A stretch of 64,000 nt of DNA from positions 124,001 to 188,000 of the forward strand of contig NZ_JAVRHO010000004.1 in assembly GCF_031846515.1 (NCBI RefSeq), given 5' to 3'. A model generated the notes under the pieces. It saw only the letters and a program-made list of their open reading frames with translations. It did not search any database and had not been told where the DNA came from. The translations under genes and the position numbers were made by a program. Each line of letters opens with the position of its first letter. Position 1 is the first letter of the stretch. The DNA is from Autumnicola lenta (GTDB lineage Bacteria > Bacteroidota > Bacteroidia > Flavobacteriales > Flavobacteriaceae). This document shows positions 42,633 through 50,186 of the stretch, in pieces.

Positions 42633-44171
42633 ATGAGACAAATTTTCAATCTCTTCGATTTTAAGCAAAAAGTAGATTATAAAACCGAAGTTCTGGCCGG
42701 CTTAACAGTGGCAATGACCATGATCCCGGAGTCATTATCCTTCGCTATTTTAGCCGGATTTCCTCCACTAATGGGATTATATGCTTCCATTATAATGTGT
42801 TTGGTAACGGCAATTTTCGGGGGAAGACCAGGAATGATCTCAGGTGGAGCCGGCGCGACAGTTATTGTTTTAATTGCTCTAATGAAATCCAACGGCCTTG
42901 AATACGTTCTGGCAGCGGTGGCTTTAGCAGGGGTAATTCAGATTATAATTGGAGTTTTTAAGCTCGGAAAATTTATACGTTTAGTACCTCATCCTGTAAT
43001 GTTTGGGTTTGTTAACGGGTTAGCTATTATTATATTTATGTCTCAGTTAGACCAGTTTAAGACGGTGGTGAATGGCGATATTGTATGGCTAACCGGAACT
43101 TCTTTATATATTATGGCCGGTTTAGTAGCCTTAACCATTGCGGTTGTTGTCTTCTTACCTAAACTTACTAAAGCAGTTCCTTCTTCGCTGGTTGCCATAA
43201 TAATTGTATTCCTTTTGGTATACTTTCTGGGTATAAATACTAAAACAGTTGAAGATATCGCTTCTATAAGTGGTGGTTTTCCTCCTTTTCACATACCGAA
43301 TATTCCATTGACCTGGGAAACATTGGAACTTATTGCCCCTTATTCTATGATTATGGCGGCAGTTGGATTAACCGAAGGCTTGCTTACCTTAAACCTGGTA
43401 GATGAAATTACAGAAACCAAAGGTAGCGGCAACAGAGAATGTATTGCTCAGGGAGGTGCAAACATACTAAATGGATTCTTCTTCGGGATGGGTGGCTGCC
43501 CAATGATCGCTCAAACTTTAGTGAACCTCTCGGCTGGATCCAGAGCTAGATTGTCTGGTATAATTGCAGCCTTTACCATTCTTGGAATAGTGTTGTTTGG
43601 TGCACCCATAATAGAACAGGTACCAATGGCAGCTCTTGTAGGAGTAATGATCATGGTAGCCATTGGAACTTTTGAGTGGGCCAGTTTAAAAATATTTAAT
43701 AAAGTACCTAAGAAAGATATTTTTCTGGTAATTACTGTTGCACTAATAACTGTTATTCTGCACAATCTGGCTTTAGCAGTTCTGGTTGGAGTTATACTTT
43801 CGGCATTGTTCTTTGCCTGGGAAAGCGCCAAGAGAATTAGAGCTAGAAAAAGTATTGATGAAAATGGTGTTAAACACTATGAAATATATGGCCCGTTATT
43901 TTTTGCTTCTACTACTAATTTTGCAGAAAAATTTGATGTTGTAAACGATCCAAAAGAGATAATAATAGATTTTAAGGATAGCCGAATTGCCGATATGTCT
44001 GCTATTGAAGCTTTAAATCAAGTCACTCAGCGTTATAGTAAAGCTGGCAAAAAAGTACATCTTAGACATTTAAGCAAGGACTGCAGAAGGTTGCTAAGCA
44101 ATGCAGATGGAATCATAGAAGTTAATATTCTGGAAGATCCTGATTATAAAGTGGTGACAGATAAGCCTTAA
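42633..44171 (+). CDS. SulP-family anion transporter with STAS domain
   Basis: 512 residues. The core of about 10-14 helices starts 'KVDYKTEVLAGLTVAMTMIPESLSFAILAGFPPLMGLYASIIMCLVTAIFGGRPGMISGGAGA', with the SulP signature 'MVSGGAGA'-like 'MISGGAGATVIVLIALM'. Later come 'NPVQRECIAQGGANILNGFFFGMGGCPMIAQTLVNLSAGSRARLSGIIAAF' (here NRECIAQ) and a C-terminal STAS domain (about 410-495; 'IIIDFKDSRIADMSAIEALNQV'). Likely imports sulfate, bicarbonate or another anion; substrate not readable. Stops 4 bp inside the convergent VOC gene. Confidence 0.94.
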   Translation: MRQIFNLFDFKQKVDYKTEVLAGLTVAMTMIPESLSFAILAGFPPLMGLYASIIMCLVTAIFGGRPGMISGGAGATVIVLIALMKSNGLEYVLAAVALAGVIQIIIGVFKLGKFIRLVPHPVMFGFVNGLAIIIFMSQLDQFKTVVNGDIVWLTGTSLYIMAGLVALTIAVVVFLPKLTKAVPSSLVAIIIVFLLVYFLGINTKTVEDIASISGGFPPFHIPNIPLTWETLELIAPYSMIMAAVGLTEGLLTLNLVDEITETKGSGNRECIAQGGANILNGFFFGMGGCPMIAQTLVNLSAGSRARLSGIIAAFTILGIVLFGAPIIEQVPMAALVGVMIMVAIGTFEWASLKIFNKVPKKDIFLVITVALITVILHNLALAVLVGVILSALFFAWESAKRIRARKSIDENGVKHYEIYGPLFFASTTNFAEKFDVVNDPKEIIIDFKDSRIADMSAIEALNQVTQRYSKAGKKVHLRHLSKDCRRLLSNADGIIEVNILEDPDYKVVTDKP

Positions 44172-44623
44172 AATTTATTATCATTTACCTCAATCCAGTA
44201 ACCATCGGGGTCCTGAAGATAGATCTGCTTTATACCATCTGGACGGGAATTGGTAGTTCCTGCTTCTCCCGGCCAGTTCTCAAAAGGTATATTATTCGCT
44301 TCAAGGTGCTCCATAAACGCCTGAAGATTATCTGTATTTATCGCCATATGCACCCCCTTTTTCTTCTCAATTTCTTCTTCACTTTCTATAAGGTGCACCT
44401 GGACTTTATCTGCCAGTTCGAACCAGCGAATGTGATCGGGAAGTCCGCCGTTGGGGATTTCTTTGAGTCCAAGGATCTTGTTGTAGAAATCTGCAGAAGC
44501 CTTAAGATCTGCAACCTGCATTGCATCGTGATCTTTTCTGAAGCTAAAATTATTTTGTGCATTTAAGTCTTGTGTGCTCATAGAGAAAATGCTGATAAGG
44601 AGTAAACAAAAAATGGTTTTCAT
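44168..44623 (-). CDS. Exported VOC (glyoxalase-like) protein
   Basis: 151 residues, signal peptide 1-22 (MKTIFCLLLISIFSMSTQDLNAQ). VOC domain: 'HDAMQVADLKASADFYNKILGLKEIPNGGLPDHIRWFELADKVQVHLIESEE', 'GVHMAINTDNLQAFMEHLEANNIPFENWPGEAGTTNSRPDGIKQIYLQDPDGYWIEVND'. Candidate metal ligands (His, Glu) are in the usual places. Periplasmic VOC proteins are uncommon, so the reaction is open. It starts 1 bp before the TolB-like gene ends, same strand. Confidence 0.88.
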   Translation of the reverse strand: MKTIFCLLLISIFSMSTQDLNAQNNFSFRKDHDAMQVADLKASADFYNKILGLKEIPNGGLPDHIRWFELADKVQVHLIESEEEIEKKKGVHMAINTDNLQAFMEHLEANNIPFENWPGEAGTTNSRPDGIKQIYLQDPDGYWIEVNDNKF

Positions 44624-44624
44624 A

Positions 44625-46130
44625 TTAAAAGTCAGAGTTAGTTACAAATGCAACATATTTCCCATCAGGTGACCAGCTTGGAACATTTATAGTTCCCTGC
44701 CCCCCATAAATATAACCTACTACTCTGGGCTCGCCCCCGTTAATTGGCATTGTTCTTAGCAGGCATCTTTTATAGAAAGGATGATCTCCTGAGTCTATTT
44801 CTTCGGGAAAGGAAATAAATATAAGTTGTTCCTGGTCTGGAGAAACGTGCGGAAACCAATCATTAAATTTATCTGTGGTAAGCTGCGTTTGCTCACTACC
44901 ATCTGCATTCATCCTCCATATCTGCATAGTTCCGGTACGATTGGAATTAAAATAAATATGCCGCCCATCTCTAGAAAATTCAGATCCATCATCCAGTGTT
45001 TCTGTATTGGTGAGTTGTGTTTCCTTTCCAGATTCCACGTCTACCTTGTAAATATCATACTGCCCATTCCTGTCTCCCGTAAAAAGTATGGATTGGCCAT
45101 TGGGCGACCAGCCGTGGGCATAGGAAGCTCCTACCCCGTCTTTAGTAACTTTTACAGGTTGATCGCTACCGTCAATTGGAAGGTAGTAAATAGAAGAGTT
45201 TCCATCATCTTCAGGGTTATGGTGGCTTATAGCAATCTTACTTTCATCGGCACTTAACACGTGGTCATTATTATTATCTATTGCAAAGCCGGTATTCAGC
45301 ATAGAAACTTTTTCAGTATCAAGATCATAATTATAGAGCCATCCATTAGAATTGTAGATAAGTTTCCCATCGCTGGTCCAGTTTGGAGCCTGTATGCTGT
45401 GTCCCGAAGTCATTAATACTTTTCGCTCCCCCGTTTCTACATTCATAATTTCCAGCCTGCTCCCAAGGTAATCTGTGTATGGCACAAGATCTTCGGGAGC
45501 AGGATAACTGATTCTTGCATTTTTAAAAATTGCTGTTTCTACAGCTTCCGGGTTATGGGCGCTTATATAGATTCCCGCAAAAACTTCATTTCTTAGATCC
45601 ATTTCCACCTCTACACTCGTAAAAGGTTCACCAAATTTAGCAGTGGACATGATGTACAAATTCCCTCTTCTTTCCAGCTGAATTACATCTGGAGCCTCGC
45701 TGGTTGAAGTTACCTCCTCTGTATCTGCGCCTTTTTGCCTTCTGTATTGAAGTGAAGTTAATCCATCCCCGTGAACAGTCGCATTTACGTGAGGTGAATC
45801 TGGAGACAGGTTGTTCCTAACAATCCAGCCAATTTTTCTATGAGGATCTTCTCCCTCCCCAACAAACTCCACCCGGGCCCTAAGGATAAAATCTCCCTGT
45901 ATAGCCTTCCATGCATATTGAAATTCATCAGATCCAAACCACATATTTGTTCCCGAACCTGTAAGGGTGTATACCTGTTGTTCTTCATTATATTCTGCAG
46001 AACCTTCAGATTTCACATCACCTATATCCTGATGATTATCAAAAATGCCTATTTGCTGTGCCTGTGCCATATGAAAGCTAAAAAAGAGAAATACTGAAAA
46101 AAGAGCAGGAATTGCATGTTTTAAATTCAT
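44625..46130 (-). CDS. Exported TolB-like PD40 beta-propeller with N-terminal sandwich domain
   Basis: 501 residues, signal peptide 1-24. N-terminal half (about 27-215) is a beta-sandwich of DUF1349/concanavalin type ('IGIFDNHQDIGDVKSEGSAEYNEEQQVYTLTGSGTNMWFGSDEFQYAWKAIQGDFILRARVEF'). The C-terminal half has WD40-like PD40 repeats: 'APNWTSDGKLIYNSNGWLY', 'YAHGWSPNGQSILFTGDRNGQYDIYKVDVESG', 'DGSEFSRDGRHIYFNSNRTGTMQIWRMNADGSEQTQLT', 'VPSWSPDGKYVAFVTNSDF'. Not the Tol-Pal TolB; probably carbohydrate or peptide related. Pairs with the VOC gene in one transcript. Confidence 0.9.
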   Translation of the reverse strand: MNLKHAIPALFSVFLFFSFHMAQAQQIGIFDNHQDIGDVKSEGSAEYNEEQQVYTLTGSGTNMWFGSDEFQYAWKAIQGDFILRARVEFVGEGEDPHRKIGWIVRNNLSPDSPHVNATVHGDGLTSLQYRRQKGADTEEVTSTSEAPDVIQLERRGNLYIMSTAKFGEPFTSVEVEMDLRNEVFAGIYISAHNPEAVETAIFKNARISYPAPEDLVPYTDYLGSRLEIMNVETGERKVLMTSGHSIQAPNWTSDGKLIYNSNGWLYNYDLDTEKVSMLNTGFAIDNNNDHVLSADESKIAISHHNPEDDGNSSIYYLPIDGSDQPVKVTKDGVGASYAHGWSPNGQSILFTGDRNGQYDIYKVDVESGKETQLTNTETLDDGSEFSRDGRHIYFNSNRTGTMQIWRMNADGSEQTQLTTDKFNDWFPHVSPDQEQLIFISFPEEIDSGDHPFYKRCLLRTMPINGGEPRVVGYIYGGQGTINVPSWSPDGKYVAFVTNSDF

Positions 46131-46298
46131 AATAATTTACTTATTGAAAAATTTTAGCTAAAGATATTAAAAATTTTATGGGTTTTTACCCGACTATAAT
46201 AGCAAATGAAATTAAAACCTGAAAACCTTAGCAAATCCTTATGAAGATGAAGCCGGTCATAAATCCAAATATTCTTACATTTATGATAAAGTGAAAAC

Positions 46299-47738
46299 AT
46301 GGCTGTAAATTTAGAAAAGGAAAGAGAGTTCCGCGAAATGGTTTCTGTAGAGAACAAAGCGCTGCGCATAAACCTGAATGAAAATATTTACGGAACCTTT
46401 GCTGAAATTGGTGCGGGACAGGAAACTGTACGAAACTTTTTCAGAGCCCGAAATCCGTCTGGTACGATAGCCAAAACCCTTAGTGCTTACGACAAAGACT
46501 TTAGTGATGCTATTTACGGTGTTGGCGAAAACAAAAGATATGTGACAGAAGCTCGCCTAAAGAGTATGTTAGCTTACGAAACCGGTCTTATTGAAGAAAG
46601 AATTTCGAGAGCTAAACACCCTAATAAGCTCTTTTTTAGCTATGCCAATACGGTAGCTACAATAGATTTTGCCAAGAAGTACAAAGGTCACGGCTGGCTG
46701 GGAATTAGATTTCAGACTAAACCGAAGGAGGAATACAGTGAGATCATAATCCATGTTCAGTTTCATGAGAGTAACGCCGCAAAACAACAAATTAGCCTCG
46801 GAATTCTAGGAGTGAATTTAATCTATGGTGCATTTTATCACCATGATGATCCTGTGGCAATTCTAAACAGCCTTTACGATCATCTAAATTCCCATAAGAT
46901 TGAAATCGATATGGTGAATTTTACCGGACCGGCATTTAAAGAGGTTGACAATCGCTTAATGAGCCTGCACCTGGTAAAAACAGGAAAGACCGATGCGATT
47001 ATGTTCGCACCGGATGGAAACAACGTGCTAGCGGCAGATTTACTTTATAAAAAAAACATTCTAACATTACGCGGAAGTTTCAGACCTGTAACGAAGGTAA
47101 ATCTCAGCATGTTTCAAAAGTCACTGGAATTATTTAAACAAGAAAATAAAGTAGATGAAGAACGGATCCTGGGTATTTTTGAAATTACATTATTTAACCT
47201 GAGGAATGAAGGAGAAATAGACGAAAAGGATTTTCTCGACAGGGCAGATCTTCTCTGTTCTCTTGGACAAACAGTAATGATTTCCAATTTCCAGGAGTAC
47301 TATAAAGTGGTGGAGTACTTTTCGCAGTTTACAAGAGAAAGAATGGGACTTACTATGGGCGTAAATACCCTGATAGAAGTTTTCAAAGAAGATTACTATA
47401 CCCATTTAAGTGGGGGAATACTGGAAGCTTTCGGAAAATTATTTTTCAAGAGCCTGAAGATATATCTCCACCCTCAAAAAGATCCTGAAACCGGCGAGAT
47501 CATCACCAGTGAAAACCTGGAGGTAGAACAAAGAACGAAAGAATTGTACAGCTTTTTTAGGGACAATGGACGCGTTGTTGACATTACTGATTATGACCCT
47601 GATGTTCTGGATATCAATTCAAGAAAGGTTTATGATCTTATCGTAAATGGCAAACCTGGCTGGGAAGAAGCTCTGGCAGAGGATACCGTAAAATTAATTA
47701 AAGAAAACAACCTCTTTCAGAAAAAAACTAAAGCTTAG
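46299..47738 (+). CDS. Conserved soluble protein of unknown function
   Basis: 479 residues, no signal peptide or membrane segment. It begins 'MAVNLEKEREFREMVSVENKALRINLNENIYGTFAEIGAGQETVRNFFRA' and contains 'SGTIAKTLSAYDKDFSDAIYG', 'HPNKLFFSYANTVATIDFAKKYKGHGWLGIRFQ', 'LGILGVNLIYGAFYHHDDPVAILNSLYDHLNSHKIEIDMVNFTGPAFKEVDNRLMSLHLVK' and 'LTMGVNTLIEVFKEDYYTHLSGGILEAFGKLFF'. I recall near-identical proteins in many Bacteroidota, sometimes labelled as nicotinate-nucleotide adenylyltransferase or TonB receptor, which the sequence does not support. High Lys/Glu content suggests a cytosolic protein. Monocistronic. Confidence 0.85.
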   Translation: MAVNLEKEREFREMVSVENKALRINLNENIYGTFAEIGAGQETVRNFFRARNPSGTIAKTLSAYDKDFSDAIYGVGENKRYVTEARLKSMLAYETGLIEERISRAKHPNKLFFSYANTVATIDFAKKYKGHGWLGIRFQTKPKEEYSEIIIHVQFHESNAAKQQISLGILGVNLIYGAFYHHDDPVAILNSLYDHLNSHKIEIDMVNFTGPAFKEVDNRLMSLHLVKTGKTDAIMFAPDGNNVLAADLLYKKNILTLRGSFRPVTKVNLSMFQKSLELFKQENKVDEERILGIFEITLFNLRNEGEIDEKDFLDRADLLCSLGQTVMISNFQEYYKVVEYFSQFTRERMGLTMGVNTLIEVFKEDYYTHLSGGILEAFGKLFFKSLKIYLHPQKDPETGEIITSENLEVEQRTKELYSFFRDNGRVVDITDYDPDVLDINSRKVYDLIVNGKPGWEEALAEDTVKLIKENNLFQKKTKA

Positions 47739-47761
47739 ATCAGAACTTCAAAAAAGAAAAT

Positions 47762-47801
47762 AAAAAAAGCCCCGGTTTTTTAATAAGCCGGGACTTTTTT
47801 C
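47762..47801. terminator. Bidirectional terminator between converging genes
   Basis: AGCCCCGG and CCGGGACT pair around TTTTTTAATAAG, with A- and T-runs on both sides (AAAAAAAG and CTTTTTT). It lies between the unknown gene (stop at 47738) and the M1 peptidase (stop at 47815). Confidence 0.9.
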
Positions 47802-47814
47802 TCAACGAAGAAAA

Positions 47815-49755
47815 TTACTCTTTGTAAACATTAGTGGGCCAGCTGTCATTAGAGAAGTTAACATCGGGCAGGATTTTTTCAGGATCCAGTTCTACACTTT
47901 CCAGCGTCTTTTCGGTTTCCAGTAAATGGCTCCAGGTATCGCCGCGTTGCCATATCTCTACAGGTAGCCGCAGGTTTTCCGTAGTACCATCTTCATACAT
48001 CAGCTTCAGTTCCACCGGCATTGGAATATCCCCTTTATTGGATACTGTAATTACGTAATTACCCTGGCGCCGCTGCACACCATCCAGGCTAATATCAATA
48101 TTTCCGGTGCCATAGAACCATCCTTTCCAAAACCAGGAGAGGCTTTCTCCCGCAACATTTTCCATATGGTTAAAAAAATCTTTTGGCTGTGGGTGTTTAT
48201 AAGCCCAGGTTTCTATGTAGGACTTAAAAGCATTATCAAATCGCTCGTGGCCAAGTATATATTCGCGTAGCAGCAATAACCCAATTGCAGGCTTATAATA
48301 TGCTGTCATCCCAAGATTCCTCAAATTAGTAACATCCGGATAAGTGTCTATACCTTCCCGTGTCGAACTGTTAAACCAACTTACAAGCCGCCTTGTCTCG
48401 TCAAAGTTAGATCCATATTCTCCATCGTTAAATTCCAGGCTGCTGTAGTGATTTATAAAAGTGTTAAAACCTTCGTCCATCCAGGCGTATCTTCTTTCAT
48501 TAGTCCCCACGATCATGGGGAACCAGTTGTGTCCAAATTCGTGATCTGTAACACCCCAAAGCGACTCACCTTCTGCCTGCCATCCGCAGAAGTTTAAGCC
48601 GGGATACTCCATTCCGCCAATATCTGCAGCCACGTTTACCGCCACAGGGTAGGGATATTTAAACCACTTATCTGAATAATGCTCTACAGAATATTTCGAA
48701 TATTCAGTAGAACGTCCCCATGCATCCGGCCCTGCACTTTCTTTAGGATAGGCAGATTGTGCCATGGCCTGATCGCCATCTGCGAGGTTTATTCTGGCTG
48801 CATCCCAGATAAATGCACTTGAAGATCCAAAAGCCACATCGCGGGCATTTTCCATTTTAAAATGCCAGGTTAACGTCCCTTCCTGCTTTGCACGAATTGA
48901 CATATCATTTACTTCCTCAGGCTTTATAATAAAAACCGTGGTATCGCTCTTTGAAGCCATTTCCATTCTTTCACGCATGGTGGAAGAAAGCACCTGACGC
49001 GGATTTTGTAATTCTCCCGAAGCAACTACAATATGATCGTAAGGAGCGGTAATTTTATAATCATAATCTCCATAATCCAGGTAAAATTCCCCGGCACCCA
49101 GGTATGGCTCTATATTCCAACCTTCTATATCATCAAAAACCGCAGCTTTTGGAAACCATTGTGCCATCGCGTAAATTGTTCCATCTTCCACTTCCAAACG
49201 CCCCATTCTATCCATTCCTTCAACAGGAATTTTATAACTGAAATCCATAGAAACGGTTGCCTTTCCCCCATTTGCAGGAATTGGCTCATCAAAGAAAACC
49301 TGCATCCTGGTGTCGGTAATCAAATATTCTGAAGAGGTACTGCGTTTAACTTTTGCCTCTAAATTGCTAATTTCGTAACCTCCGTCTGTATCTCCATTGT
49401 ACCTGTTCCCTCCTATTGGCGTGGTTAACGTCCCGCGGGAATCTTCAGTAAACCTGTTTTGTTCCAGGTGCATCCAGATAAATTCCAGATCCTGCGGACT
49501 ATTATTTGTATAGGTGAGCGTAATGTTTCCTGAAATTCTGTGATCCTCATCATTAAGCGTTGCTTCAATCTGATAATCTGTTTCGTTTTGCCAATATCCA
49601 GGTCCCGGATGTCCCGATGCCGCCCGATAGCGGTTGCCGGTGCGATCCATAAACTCCCCAAAATCTGACTGGTTATTCTCAATTACCTCCTGGGCTCCGG
49701 AAAATGAGAAACTGAGAAACGTAAGGACCATAAATGATCTTGAAAATATCTTCAT
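47815..49755 (-). CDS. Exported M1 family metallopeptidase
   Basis: 646 residues, signal peptide about 1-22. N-terminal beta domain 'EATLNDEDHRISGNITLTYTNNSPQDLEFIWMHLEQNRF'. Exopeptidase motif 'IGGMEYPGLNF' and zinc motif 'VTDHEFGHNWFPMIVGTNERRYAWMDEGFNTFINHYS' (HEFGH at about 404-408, Glu about 18 residues later) show an active metalloaminopeptidase-like enzyme. Ends with a beta domain. Likely trims peptides in the periplasm or outside. Divergent from the GH31 gene. Confidence 0.93.
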   Translation of the reverse strand: MKIFSRSFMVLTFLSFSFSGAQEVIENNQSDFGEFMDRTGNRYRAASGHPGPGYWQNETDYQIEATLNDEDHRISGNITLTYTNNSPQDLEFIWMHLEQNRFTEDSRGTLTTPIGGNRYNGDTDGGYEISNLEAKVKRSTSSEYLITDTRMQVFFDEPIPANGGKATVSMDFSYKIPVEGMDRMGRLEVEDGTIYAMAQWFPKAAVFDDIEGWNIEPYLGAGEFYLDYGDYDYKITAPYDHIVVASGELQNPRQVLSSTMRERMEMASKSDTTVFIIKPEEVNDMSIRAKQEGTLTWHFKMENARDVAFGSSSAFIWDAARINLADGDQAMAQSAYPKESAGPDAWGRSTEYSKYSVEHYSDKWFKYPYPVAVNVAADIGGMEYPGLNFCGWQAEGESLWGVTDHEFGHNWFPMIVGTNERRYAWMDEGFNTFINHYSSLEFNDGEYGSNFDETRRLVSWFNSSTREGIDTYPDVTNLRNLGMTAYYKPAIGLLLLREYILGHERFDNAFKSYIETWAYKHPQPKDFFNHMENVAGESLSWFWKGWFYGTGNIDISLDGVQRRQGNYVITVSNKGDIPMPVELKLMYEDGTTENLRLPVEIWQRGDTWSHLLETEKTLESVELDPEKILPDVNFSNDSWPTNVYKE

Positions 49756-49847
49756 TCTTTAAATTTTTTCGTGAATTCAGCAAATTTAAAGATTAGCCGT
49801 GAAAAACGCTTCAATTGTTAGTAAAATTGAATCAATTACTAATCAGC

Positions 49848-49877
49848 AGGTCGAAAATTGCCATTTTTGGACCTTAA
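49848..49877. repeat. Dispersed hairpin motif, copy 6 (best copy)
   Basis: AGGTC, GAAAAT, TGCC, ATTTTT, G bulge, GACCT: perfect outer 5-bp stem plus inner stem with one wobble pair. It is in the divergent gap between the M1 and GH31 genes. A degenerate second copy (GAAATTGACAATTTTCAG) lies at 50036-50053. The rest of 49756-50186 shows no gene; the GH31 promoter presumably lies near 50110-50170. Confidence 0.75.
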
Positions 49878-50186
49878 CTTTTTCTGAAGGAGTCAAATCC
49901 TTCAGCGTAACTAAGAACAGCCTTATTTTCTTCTCCAGATATCATTTTTTTAAACTATCTGGCAGTAAAAAACTTAAAAAGGAGCAAAAGAAGAAAACAA
50001 TAAACAGATTTTTCTTCAGTTATAACGACAGGCATCGAAATTGACAATTTTCAGCAGAGAATATTTAGGTGGAAAAAAGATTATTCTCCCCAAAAGGAAA
50101 ATTTTGTATAATTTCAAACTTTATCTTTATCCGCAATTTATAGCAAGGAAAAGTATAGCTAATGCGATCCAAAAACAGAATCTAAT

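Noticed and set aside
44168..44623. Antibiotic-resistance (bleomycin/fosfomycin) role for the VOC protein
   Set aside because: The signal peptide and the pairing with a TolB-like protein do not support a cytoplasmic resistance enzyme; only the fold is clear.
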